The translations under genes and the position numbers were made by a program. Shown here piece after piece: positions 24,601 to 31,824 of a stretch of DNA of 37,179 nucleotides. The notes under the pieces are model-generated. The model was not told the DNA's origin. It saw only the letters and a program-made list of their open reading frames with translations, and made no database searches. Numbering within the stretch: position 1 is the first letter of the stretch; each line of letters begins with the position of its first letter. This DNA is from Methanobacteriota archaeon (GTDB lineage: Archaea; Thermoplasmatota; Thermoplasmata; RBG-16-68-12), in the NCBI GenBank assembly GCA_020029475.1, contig JAIBJG010000017.1, forward strand, positions 1-37,179, read 5' to 3'.

Positions 24601-26995
24601 CCCCCTCACCCTCCTGATCCCGATCCAGCTCGTCGTGGACCGGTCCCCGCCCGTGTTCACGAGCTTCTCCGTCGGCGGGCCCGGCGTCCTCGTGGACGAC
24701 CGGGACGGACGGACCGCGAACGGCCGGCGCCCCCTGGTCGTCGCCGTCCTCGGGGACCCGGAGCGCGGGGAGCTCGACCCCGCCGCCACGCGGATCTCGA
24801 TCGACGGGGAGGACGTCACGTCCAGGGCGTTCGTCGACATCCCGTGGGGCCCGAGCCCCCAGGGTCTCCAGGGCCGATGGACCGGGACCGTGACGTACGA
24901 GCCCACCCTCGACCTCGACGAGGGCGTCCACACCGTGCGGCTCGACTTCGCGGACCTCGCGGGGAACGCCGTCGAGGTGACGAAGACGATCGTCGTCGAC
25001 ACGGAGGCGCCCGCCCTCGTCCTGGACGGACCCGCCCTCCGGTTCACGGTTCTCTCGACCGCCACGATCTCTGGCGCCACGGAGCCCGGGGCGACGGTCT
25101 CGATCGGCTCGTCCATCCTCGTGGCGGGGGCGGACGGCACGTTCTCGTTCTCCCTGTCCCTCGCGGATGGACGGAACGAGGTGAGGGTGCGGGCCGCGGA
25201 CTGGTTCCACCTGGACGCGCTCGGGGTGGACCTTCCGGGCAACGAGGCCGTCGCGGACCTCACGATCATCCGGGACACGGTGAGCCCGGCGGTCACCGTA
25301 ACCGCCCCCGCGAGCCCCACTCCCTCGGACCTCGCGGAGATCCGGGGACGCGTCACGGAATCGATCTCCTCCACGGAGATGTACGATCCGTCGACGGTCC
25401 TCCTCACCGTGGGTGGCCGCCGAGCGTGGGTCCTCGCGGACGGCTCCTTCTCCATTAGCATGTCCCTTGTCGAGGGGGTGAACACGATCTCCATCGAGGC
25501 GGTGGACCTCGCGGGGAACTTCGCCACCAGATCCACCGTGGTCGTGCGAGACTCCCTCGCCCCCTCCCTCGCGATCGACCCGGTCCCCGTCGAGACCGGT
25601 TCTCCGTCCCTGAACGTGACGGGCACGACGGAGGCCACGGCGCTCGTGTTCGTGAACGGGTTCGTCGTGCGGCCCGCCTCGGACGGGACGTTCCACCGCG
25701 TCGTGACCCTGAGCGGCGGGCAGAACGCGATCGTCGTCCGCGCCGAGGACTCTGCGGGGAACACCGCCGAGCGCACGTTCACGGTCTCGTACGTGTCCGC
25801 GGGCGGCGGGGGCGTCTCCTTCGGAGCGTGGGTGGCGATCGGGCTCGTCCTTGCCATCCTCGCCGGTCTCGGAATCGCGTTCCTATTCGGACGGATGTCC
25901 CACGAGGAGACCCCGACTCCCGACCCAACCGCGATGGAAGACACCGGCCCGGAGCCCGGCGCGGCGGCCGTTGCGGAGACCCCCGCCCCGCCCCCCGTGT
26001 TTCCTCCCGTGGAACGGCCTGCCGAACCTCCAGCACCCGCGGCCCCAACGATCGAAGAGCGGGCGGCGAAGATCGAAGCGGCCTACGTGGAGGGCCGGAT
26101 CACGCGAGAAGTCTACGAGCGGAACGTCCGAGCCCTGGGACGCGAGCCCACCCCGGAGCCGACCGCGCCGGAGCCCGCCCCCGCGCCCATGCCGACTCCG
26201 GAGGAACGCGCGGAGCGGCTCCGCACCGCGTTCGAGCAGGGGCGCATCTCCCGCGAGGCGTATGAGTCGAACCTCGCGAAGCTTGGCCTCGCCCCGCCCG
26301 CGCCGACGCCCCCACCTGCCGAGGAACAAGCAGCGAGGTTGGAATCCGCGTTCCGGTCGGGCCGGATCACGGAGGCCGCATACCGCGCGAACCTGGCGCG
26401 CCTCGGAATCGCGCCGCCCGAGCCCCCGGCCCCCCCACCCGTCGAGGATGAGAAGGTCGCCCGCCTCGAGCGGGCGTACCGGGAGGGGAGGCTCTCGAGG
26501 GAGGCGTACGAGGCGAACCTCGCCCGCGTCGCGGGCACGCCGGCGCCGCCTCTCCCGCCCCCGGAGGATCTGCGTGCCGCAAAGCTCGAGACTGCGTACC
26601 GGGAGGGACGGATCACGGAGGAGACGTATCGCGCGAACGTCGCCCGCCTCGGCCTGGCTCCCCCGCCACCGCCTTCGCAGACGCTCGGGGAGGCGGAGCG
26701 CGCCGCGATGCTCGACCGGGCGTACCAGGAGGGGCGCATCTCGCAGGACATGTACCGTGCGAACCTCGCGAAACTCGCGCATCGGACTCCCACCGAAGCG
26801 CCGGACAAGATCGTGCAGCTACGGACCGCATTCGTTGAGGGGAGGATCGACCGCCGGCTGTTCGCGGAGAACCTCGCGCGGACCCTCGGCGTGAGCGGGG
26901 ACACGCGCGCGGCGAACCTCGTGACGGCCTTCGTGGCGGGGCGGCTCGACGCGGACCTCCTCGAAAAGAACCTGCGGCGCCTCCAGCAAGGCTGA
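18665..26995 (+). CDS. Giant cell-surface S8 (subtilisin-like) peptidase with internal DOMON/CBM-like segment and WD40 propeller, C-terminal Ig-like domains, TM helix and eight SHOCT-like repeats
   Basis: 2776 aa; signal peptide; Asp motif VAIVDDGVDFGHPDLQGT (D184), His motif KHGTLMASSIVGRA (H962), oxyanion region SAGNDG, Ser motif LWSGTSLSSPMTAGILALI (S1172); WD repeats about residues 586-890; TM VAIGLVLAILAGLGIAFLFG; C-terminal tandem repeats. Confidence 0.92.
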   Translation: MAWRKGRSGLELVLGRALFAVALALVLVPTAPMAVAQGSTASTDLALSHSELPQGAPVRIEPSPIRSQGEKDLATVIIATTNVADLANAVSRLTGEQVPSPRSQGFGTPLLTLPRWMIEEIRGLPTTMSVLDYVPPTKQMPEDPDTRSLPQTGILNWNATINHKAPLAWARNITGDGVNVAIVDDGVDFGHPDLQGTMARVTDPASPYSGWPIAFDPFSMGAYLRAGGDPRGTWYADTSSTDSNVTHTLRVDGKNDFWTDGSELIATDPSSDIGVPDFDLVTLYVTQDAANWYVGFSSRANHTTMAFELYVNTTSGGGAPADPLGNYMIPMAGHLPEFAVYMVHNGLQPPGRYDLNDTIPSALVYKWNPGGGAWDSPVDVTDPAVGGQFSYGGYKFNVGEGFVEMGLPKAYLGDPQSISLQLFTVGDNRSHAQDSVYSDLNVAFPNPDWTSAPTTLSAMTIVGPGYWRHTYTRSDDTVGGQPNVQFTWPVQYIPTGTSRSGQYLFGDLPDKNYPLTRILVVDEAMPGVYDTVYADLDHNKDFHNDKAIKRYGKYDASGFWHPPTWPGIGTIFDETVWADTFDPAGGVAALAWSPDGRWLATGGRDHVVIVWDTTTWLPAATLTGHHGRVDAVAWNPASTRLAAAHDDVGGRTQYSVDVWQAPSWSLDRSYTIHTGAVNDLTFNPAGTRIATASSDGTAKVFDLGTQAVTLLAHTSAVLGIAWSSTNTIATVGANGELRLWSAAGALLRTYVYGSALNDVAWHPSGAFLAAASDDGNVVMFEAATGNRNPQSGHFGNAVLHVGFNGTGDRLVSSSRATQRSDPTLVTWTVTDWNNFAFLDQRFGAHADATTGFAVPAAEYAPGGARIASGAMDATVKTWSPALVQDRLLLGHRIGSSDTTRYNGGDGIADASGGMVYFIAQNRTELPYSARFVANQGDNVANLVPANGTLVAFMGAFDATAKHGTLMASSIVGRAMTRFFDPTTMKAPSPPQVYGIAPNAKLIAVADIYTTTIFDGWRFAVEGYDGIPGTGDEAQIVANSFGFSSTFEDGWDFYSRFADWISTQYAGGKSLFTVSAGNDGNGYGTVTTPAASAGVVTAGASTDFFYRFWAGLEKGPSPSYGDVVPFSSRGPSALGRPDPDVLATGRMSVGATPLNMVVPSNGAVASELWSGTSLSSPMTAGILALIYEAYRKAHGVYPDGETAKSILMSGADDVNYDVFSQGAGFANADRATRIAQRLDGVSVTPSVWTPGEYRGRAYEAFVSLMSPGQSRQGTFTVRNANRTAPATWTLSDSVFRRTAAIEYGFLTPVDGSANPIDAWHALLAASPAADFYGPGVYRVTPAGLTLLAPVTPSDWINADLVRITISAPQTAFDPGGDGTNDYRYMVDVYDWTETDWSTPIPDTTGFADLNRISINHPEANVFAATVHNGPIRSHDGLVFGTRLFGTGLGGLPLRAKIEFFTKTDWNWLSLSAPQVTAPGNGGTTFTATMAVPASTPMGTYQGQITLRGRQTATDRYTVGASGGQWIRLSRFDTNPITVQVNSVPVPAGSLQTYPAAGLIWISSPLTPGDLVEVQYDYYDHVTIPVAVSIGATGPRFSFGGLAAGQDDLFGNFVGPGYGNGGQAGDFRFYYTDIANEGLFRQARGLKFYLDAHWDRTRTDLDVFAFGTGGAALMDVSSYDPNRYGPFLVGRNNGGSEITSSVFTTTGGAEEIVAPGVTGGLNIVAVHAVRMNGTADEESVTGSAGLLTVNPSDINIVTNQLAGSRALSLSSSATWPGLGAVSAGPSAPQRFVDLHIQQDAIEGGGFTDLLAKGSFTYRVLVQRSALIFDVHITSDAASTSRPCPDLDLGVFLDGKGPGNVPDGVAQTAEFVAQTADSDANEEVKLIKPVVEDDPDTPTVDESVVGAPYLVKVLGFVVPWSPYGTFNMDLTLVQGQGFSVSGTSSTPIPSYARSTLTLTWNLPGSTGDGALLGALYLGPSTAPLTLLIPIQLVVDRSPPVFTSFSVGGPGVLVDDRDGRTANGRRPLVVAVLGDPERGELDPAATRISIDGEDVTSRAFVDIPWGPSPQGLQGRWTGTVTYEPTLDLDEGVHTVRLDFADLAGNAVEVTKTIVVDTEAPALVLDGPALRFTVLSTATISGATEPGATVSIGSSILVAGADGTFSFSLSLADGRNEVRVRAADWFHLDALGVDLPGNEAVADLTIIRDTVSPAVTVTAPASPTPSDLAEIRGRVTESISSTEMYDPSTVLLTVGGRRAWVLADGSFSISMSLVEGVNTISIEAVDLAGNFATRSTVVVRDSLAPSLAIDPVPVETGSPSLNVTGTTEATALVFVNGFVVRPASDGTFHRVVTLSGGQNAIVVRAEDSAGNTAERTFTVSYVSAGGGGVSFGAWVAIGLVLAILAGLGIAFLFGRMSHEETPTPDPTAMEDTGPEPGAAAVAETPAPPPVFPPVERPAEPPAPAAPTIEERAAKIEAAYVEGRITREVYERNVRALGREPTPEPTAPEPAPAPMPTPEERAERLRTAFEQGRISREAYESNLAKLGLAPPAPTPPPAEEQAARLESAFRSGRITEAAYRANLARLGIAPPEPPAPPPVEDEKVARLERAYREGRLSREAYEANLARVAGTPAPPLPPPEDLRAAKLETAYREGRITEETYRANVARLGLAPPPPPSQTLGEAERAAMLDRAYQEGRISQDMYRANLAKLAHRTPTEAPDKIVQLRTAFVEGRIDRRLFAENLARTLGVSGDTRAANLVTAFVAGRLDADLLEKNLRRLQQG
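20420..21335 (+). other. WD40 seven-bladed propeller insert, coding sub-region of the giant subtilase
   Basis: Seven repeats: GGVAALAWSPDGRWLATGGRDHVVIVWD; VDAVAWNPASTRLAAAHDD..SVDVWQ; VNDLTFNPAGTRIATASSDGTAKVFD; VLGIAWSSTNTIATVGANGELRLWS; LNDVAWHPSGAFLAAASDDGNVVMFE; VLHVGFNGTGDRLVSSS..LVTWT; AVPAAEYAPGGARIASGAMDATVKTWS. Confidence 0.85.
26054..26992 (+). repeat. Eight tandem SHOCT-like helical hairpin repeats (protein-level) with Pro-rich linkers
   Basis: AAKIEAAYVEGRITREVYERNVRALG; AERLRTAFEQGRISREAYESNLAKLG; AARLESAFRSGRITEAAYRANLARLG; VARLERAYREGRLSREAYEANLARVAG; AAKLETAYREGRITEETYRANVARLG; AAMLDRAYQEGRISQDMYRANLAKLA; IVQLRTAFVEGRIDRRLFAENLARTLG; AANLVTAFVAGRLDADLLEKNLRRLQQG. Confidence 0.88.
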
Positions 26996-27038
26996 GAACG
27001 AAAGCTATTTGCGGCCCTCCAGTCTCACGCGAGTCCAC

Positions 27039-27110
27039 GGGCCGTTAGATCAGCGGAAGATCGCCGCCTTCGCAAGGCGGAAGCCGTGGGTTCGAATCCC
27101 ACACGGTCCA
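27039..27110 (+). tRNA. tRNA-Ala (anticodon CGC)
   Basis: GGGCCGT/ACGGTCC acceptor with G3:U70 identity pair, CCGCC-TTCGCAA-GGCGG anticodon arm, GTGGG-TTCGAAT-CCCAC T arm. Confidence 0.95.
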
Positions 27111-27132
27111 CTGTCCAGGTTCCCAGGCGGGC

Positions 27133-27780
27133 TCACTCAGTGGACTTCGCCTTCTTCCGGACGGCCCACCACGCCGTCACGTATCCGATGCCTCCCAAGA
27201 AGAACCCGAGCAAGCCGAGGGCCATCAGGACCGTGATCGGGAGCGAGAGGGGATTCAGGATGTTCACGTGGACGTAGCCCGGGTTCTGCCCGAGCCCGCC
27301 AGCGCTGACCGGGAGCAAGGCAGCGCCCCCCAGATACCCGCCGTAGGCCGCGAGGAGGGCCGCCGCGCTCGAGCCCCCTCCGCCCAAGAGGAGGTGGAAC
27401 CAACCCGTGAAGTTCCGCCATCCAGAGTACGGCGCCCCGAGGGTGGATTCCAGGTATTGATAGAACAGCGCGCTCACGGCGATTCCGAGCACGCCGACGA
27501 GGGCGTACCCGATCATCCCGACGATGAACCATGTTGAGGCGTTCGAGCACGAACCCGTTCCTGTCAGGACCGCACCCGTCGTGTTGTTCGAGAGCGTCGT
27601 CCGGACGGTGCAGGAGTCGCCGCCCGCGACGATCCGGCCGGGACTCGGGCCCAGCCCAACGACGCCCAGCGCCCCGAGGACGCTGATCCCAACGAGGATG
27701 CTCATGATGATGAACGCGATCGCGCCTTGGATGATCGCGGCGGCCACGAACCGACCCGCCCACTTGCTCTGGTCTGCCAT
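27133..27780 (-). CDS. Hypothetical multi-pass membrane protein
   Basis: 215 aa, about 4 TM segments, MADQSKWAGRFVAAAIIQGAIAFIIMSILVGISVLGALG... Confidence 0.7.
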   Translation of the reverse strand: MADQSKWAGRFVAAAIIQGAIAFIIMSILVGISVLGALGVVGLGPSPGRIVAGGDSCTVRTTLSNNTTGAVLTGTGSCSNASTWFIVGMIGYALVGVLGIAVSALFYQYLESTLGAPYSGWRNFTGWFHLLLGGGGSSAAALLAAYGGYLGGAALLPVSAGGLGQNPGYVHVNILNPLSLPITVLMALGLLGFFLGGIGYVTAWWAVRKKAKSTE

Positions 27781-27882
27781 GGGGGAGAATCCGAGGGGGG
27801 GGATATGAGGGCTCCGACCCGTAGCGTATGTACTTCCTCAAACGGACGATAACCGTAAGGAGTCCGCGCGGGATGACGGGCC

Positions 27883-28197
27883 GTGCCCGCGGACCCGCAC
27901 CTCCACGAGTTCACGATGATCCAGAGGGCGGTCCGCGCGCTCGCCGGGAAGGGGATGTTCGACGAGGCCCGCCGCCTCCTCCAGAAACTGTTCGAGATCG
28001 CGCCGGAGGACCCGAACTATTCCCGGAACAAGTGGAGGTTCGCCACAGAGCTCGTGAAGACCGCCGTCGTGCACCAGAAGCGCGCGGTCGCCGCGGACAT
28101 CGCCGCCCTGGCGGAGTCGACGATCGACCCTGCCCACCTGAGGTCCGCGGAGCGGGAGCTGATGGACCGCGCGAAGGGGGACGTGACGTCCCTCTAG
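27883..28197 (+). CDS. Hypothetical small helical protein (possible TPR-like segment)
   Basis: GTG start; VPADPHLHEFTMIQRAVRALAGKGMFDEARRLLQKLFEIAPEDPNYSRNKWRFATELVKTAVVHQKRAVAADIAALAES. Confidence 0.6.
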   Translation: MPADPHLHEFTMIQRAVRALAGKGMFDEARRLLQKLFEIAPEDPNYSRNKWRFATELVKTAVVHQKRAVAADIAALAESTIDPAHLRSAERELMDRAKGDVTSL

Positions 28198-28243
28198 CGA
28201 AGAGGCGCACAGCCTTATCCGTCCGGGAACCCCTCCGCGGCCC

Positions 28244-28726
28244 ATGGCCGACCCCTCGAAGTCCTCCGACGCGGAATACGTGAAACGGATCGAGGCGGAA
28301 CGGCGGGAGAAGGACCACTTCTTCAAGGAGGACCCGTCCTCGCCGATCCCGTGGGCCCTCCGGGAGAAGTTCACGGGCCTCGCGTACTTCCCGCCGAACC
28401 CGAAGTACCGTCTCAGGGTGAAGCTCCAGCGATATCCGAAACCGGAGCCCGTCGTCCTCGCGACCTCGAAGGGGTGCGGAAAGGAGAGCTATCCGGCGGG
28501 GCGGTATCTCGACCTACCGCTCCGGAAGGACGACGAATACGTCCTCGACTTCAACCTCGCGTACAACCCGTACTGCGCGTACAACGACGCGTACGTCTGC
28601 CCGCTCCCGCCCCGGGAGAACTGGCACGACATCCGCATCGAGGCGGGGGAGAAGAACTTCCCATTGGAGGAACTCAAGGAGCGGCTCGCGAAGGAAGGGA
28701 AGCCCCTCGGGCACCAACACCACTGA
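28244..28726 (+). CDS. DUF1684 domain protein
   Basis: RREKDHFFKEDPSSPIPWALREKFTGLAYFPPNPKYRL...YPAGRYLDLPL...VLDFNLAYNPYCAYNDAYVCPLPPRENWHDIRIEAGEKNF. Confidence 0.87.
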   Translation: MADPSKSSDAEYVKRIEAERREKDHFFKEDPSSPIPWALREKFTGLAYFPPNPKYRLRVKLQRYPKPEPVVLATSKGCGKESYPAGRYLDLPLRKDDEYVLDFNLAYNPYCAYNDAYVCPLPPRENWHDIRIEAGEKNFPLEELKERLAKEGKPLGHQHH

Positions 28727-28736
28727 GTGCGGGAGC

Positions 28737-29573
28737 TCAGACGGCCTCGCGGCCCTCGAGCCACCCGACCCGGCGGCGCCAGTTTTCCGCGATCTCGGAC
28801 TCGGTCTTGAAGTCCTTCTCGACGACCCCGAGGTACTCGATCGCCTTCTGGAGGGAGCTCAGGGTCGGGGCCCGCACGTCGACGCCCGCCCGCTCGAACT
28901 GCCGCTTCACGACGGGCATCCCCGCCTCCACGCTCCCGAGCTGGTAGCAGAAGTCCGTCATGATCTTGTCCGCGACCCGGATCAGCCGGTCCACGGGCTC
29001 CTGGGGCGGGGTCACGAGGGCGATCCGCTCGATCGGGATCCCCGCGGCCTCCACCATGAGCTCCCCGAGGGTCCGGAACGAGGACTCGACGTTGACCCCG
29101 GTCTTCGCGCTCGTCATCACCGCCGGGGCGTCGTACTTCTCGTGGAGGTAGTACGTGTACTCGTGCGCGGCGACCCGCTCGTCCTCGAGGAGGTCGACCT
29201 TGTTCCCGACGATCACCATCGGGACCCTCCCGACGAGCCTCCACACCATCGGCATCCAGTACTCCTCCATGGAGCGGCGGGAGTCCTCCCGTGTGAGGTC
29301 GTGGACGAACAGCACGCCCTGGGCCCCCTTCACGGCGGTCTCCTGGACCCCGCCATACCCCTTCTGCCCGAGGACGTCCCAAATCTGCATGATCACGTCG
29401 ACCGTGTTCGGCGGCCTCCCGACGATCACGTCCTTCTTCGTGACCTTCGTCCCGATCGTCGTGATGTAGTCGTCCGAGAACTGGTCCACGACGAAGCGGC
29501 GGATCAGGGACGTCTTGCCGACCCCTCCGTCCCCGAGGAGGAGGATCTTCGCCTTCATCGCCTCGTCGGGCAT
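28737..29573 (-). CDS. Ras/Rab-like small GTPase with about 90-aa C-terminal extension
   Basis: ILLLGDGGVGKTSLIRRFVVDQFSDDYITTIGTKV (G1/G2), IWDVLGQKGYGG (G3), VGNKVDLL (G4), TSAKTG (G5). Confidence 0.9.
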   Translation of the reverse strand: MPDEAMKAKILLLGDGGVGKTSLIRRFVVDQFSDDYITTIGTKVTKKDVIVGRPPNTVDVIMQIWDVLGQKGYGGVQETAVKGAQGVLFVHDLTREDSRRSMEEYWMPMVWRLVGRVPMVIVGNKVDLLEDERVAAHEYTYYLHEKYDAPAVMTSAKTGVNVESSFRTLGELMVEAAGIPIERIALVTPPQEPVDRLIRVADKIMTDFCYQLGSVEAGMPVVKRQFERAGVDVRAPTLSSLQKAIEYLGVVEKDFKTESEIAENWRRRVGWLEGREAV

Positions 29574-29684
29574 TCCTTCGAGGTCGCGGTACGAAGGCGG
29601 TCCCCTTTAACCGTTTCCCGCAGGTTCTCAAAGGGGACACGGAAACCTCAATACCGGGTCGCCGTTCGTCGGGGCGGCGGTGCG

Positions 29685-31628
29685 ATGGCGGCGCTCTCCC
29701 TGACGCACAAGATCATCAAGAAGCACCTCGAGGCCGGCCGGATGGTCCCGGGAGAAGAGATCGCCCTCCGGATGGACCAGGCCCTCCTCCAGGACGCGAC
29801 GGGCACCCTCGCCTGGCTCGAATACGAGGCGATGAGCGTGGACAAGGTCCGCGTGAAGCGGGCGACCCAGTATGTGGACCACAACATCCTCCAGACCGGG
29901 TTCGAGAACGCGGACGACCACCTCTTCCTCCAGGGGATGTGCGCGAAGTACGGCGCGGTCTTCTCCCGCCCCGGGAACGGGATCAGCCACTGGACCCACA
30001 TGGAGCGGTTCGACGTCCCCGGGCAGACGATGCTCGGGTGCGACAGCCACACGTGCCAGGCCGGGGCTACCGGGATGCTCGCGATTGGCGCCGGCGGGTT
30101 CGAGGTCGCCTCCGTGATGGCGGGAGAGCCGTACCGCTTCCGGATGCCCGGCGTCGTGCGGATCGACCTGACGGGCGAACTCCCGAGATGGACCTCCGCG
30201 AAGGACGTGATCCTCGGGCTCCTCCGGCGGTACGGGGAGAAGTGGGGGAAGGAGAAGGTCCTGGAGTATGGGGGGCCGGGCCTGAAGCAGTTCACGGTCC
30301 CCGAGCGGGGGACGATCGCGAACATGGGAGCTGAGCTCGGCGCGACGGGCTCCGTGTTCCCGAGCGACGGGATGACGGGGCGGTTCTTCCGCGGGCAGAA
30401 GCGGGGCCCGGACTGGAAGGCGCTCGCCGCGGACGAGAGAGCGGAGTACGACGAGCGAATCGAGATGGACCTCTCCGAGATCGAGCCCGTGATCGCGTGC
30501 CCGTCGAGCCCTGGGAACGTGAAGCCGGTCTCCGAGGTCGCGGGCACGGAGGTCACGCAGGTCGCGGTCGGGAGCAGCGTGAACTCCTCCTTCCGGGACC
30601 TCTCGATGGTCGCGGAGATCCTCAAGGGCCAGCAGGTCCACCCGGGCCTCTCGATGGCGGTGTCCCCGGGCTCCCGCCAGGTCCTGATGGCGTGCCTCCT
30701 CCACGGCGTGATGACGACCCTGATCAAGGCGGGGGTTCGGGAACTCGAGGTCGCGTGCGGGCCGTGCATCGGGATGGGGTTCGCCCCGCCCACGAAGGGC
30801 GCCTCCGTGCGGACGTTCAACCGGAACTTCCCCGGCCGGAGCGGGACCCCGGACGACCGGGTCTACCTGTGCAGCCCAGAGACCGCGGCCGCGACCGCGC
30901 TCAAGGGAGTGATCACGGACCCCAGAGACCTGGGACGCCGCCCGCCCTCCGTGACAGAGCTCACCTCGTACCCCGTCGACGACTCCATGTACGTGGCCCC
31001 GCCAAGGGACCGCTCGAAGGTCCAGGTGTACAAGGGCCCGAACATCGGGCCCGTTCCCGTTCCCACGGGCGGGGTCGCGGACACCGTGGAGGGCGAGGTC
31101 CTCCTGAAGCTCGGGGACGGCATCTCCACGGACCACATCCTCCCGGGAGGGGCGGAGATCCTCCCGCTCCGGAGCAACATCCCCGCGATCGCGGAGCACA
31201 CGTTCGAGTACGTGGACCGGACGTTCGTGAATCGTGCGAGGGAGAAGGGCGGGGGCGCGATCGTCGGCGGGGACAACTACGGCCAGGGGAGCTCCCGGGA
31301 GCACGCGGCCGCGGTCCTGATGCACCTCGGGGTGCGGCTCGTGCTCGCGAAGTCGTTCGCCCGGATGCACCGGGACAACCTCGTGAACTTCGGCCTCCCG
31401 CCGCTCGTCTTTGCGAACCCCGGGGACTACGACGGCGTCCAGAAGGGGGACCGGGTCCGCGTCACGGGGCTCATCGAGGGCCTCCGGAACGCTCGGCCCG
31501 TCGACGCCCTGAACGTCTCCCGGGGGAACACGATCCGCCTCGCGTACGACCTGTCCTCCCGCCAACGGGAGATCCTCCTGGAGGGCGGCGGGATCCGGTA
31601 CCTGCAGAAACGGCGCGGCGGCGCGTAG
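29685..31628 (+). CDS. Aconitate hydratase
   Basis: KIIKKHLEAGRMVPGEEIALRMDQALLQDATGTLAWLEYEAM; LGCDSHTCQAGATGMLAIGAGGFEVASVMAG; ACGPCIGMGFAP; GGDNYGQGSSREHAAAVLMHLGVRLVLAKSFARMHRDNLVNFGLPPL. Confidence 0.93.
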   Translation: MAALSLTHKIIKKHLEAGRMVPGEEIALRMDQALLQDATGTLAWLEYEAMSVDKVRVKRATQYVDHNILQTGFENADDHLFLQGMCAKYGAVFSRPGNGISHWTHMERFDVPGQTMLGCDSHTCQAGATGMLAIGAGGFEVASVMAGEPYRFRMPGVVRIDLTGELPRWTSAKDVILGLLRRYGEKWGKEKVLEYGGPGLKQFTVPERGTIANMGAELGATGSVFPSDGMTGRFFRGQKRGPDWKALAADERAEYDERIEMDLSEIEPVIACPSSPGNVKPVSEVAGTEVTQVAVGSSVNSSFRDLSMVAEILKGQQVHPGLSMAVSPGSRQVLMACLLHGVMTTLIKAGVRELEVACGPCIGMGFAPPTKGASVRTFNRNFPGRSGTPDDRVYLCSPETAAATALKGVITDPRDLGRRPPSVTELTSYPVDDSMYVAPPRDRSKVQVYKGPNIGPVPVPTGGVADTVEGEVLLKLGDGISTDHILPGGAEILPLRSNIPAIAEHTFEYVDRTFVNRAREKGGGAIVGGDNYGQGSSREHAAAVLMHLGVRLVLAKSFARMHRDNLVNFGLPPLVFANPGDYDGVQKGDRVRVTGLIEGLRNARPVDALNVSRGNTIRLAYDLSSRQREILLEGGGIRYLQKRRGGA

Positions 31629-31637
31629 GCGAGCGCC

Positions 31638-31721
31638 CGCGGGGAGGGGGATTTGAACCCCCGACCTCTTTCGAGGACTGGATTAGCAATCCAGCGCCTT
31701 ACCGGGCTGGGCCATCCCCGC
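31638..31721 (-). tRNA. tRNA-Ser (anticodon GCU)
   Basis: Minus strand GCGGGGA/TCCCCGC acceptor, CTGGA-TTGCTAA-TCCAG anticodon arm, long variable arm TCCTCGAAAGAGG, GGGGG-TTCAAAT-CCCCC T arm. Confidence 0.95.
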
Positions 31722-31824
31722 AGCGGCGCGGCCCACCGCCTTGCTCGCGTTAAAGCTTTCCCCGCGACGCGGGATTCTAAACCAAGACCAACAACCCTTT
31801 TATCTGGAGGCGCATCGTGCGCGC

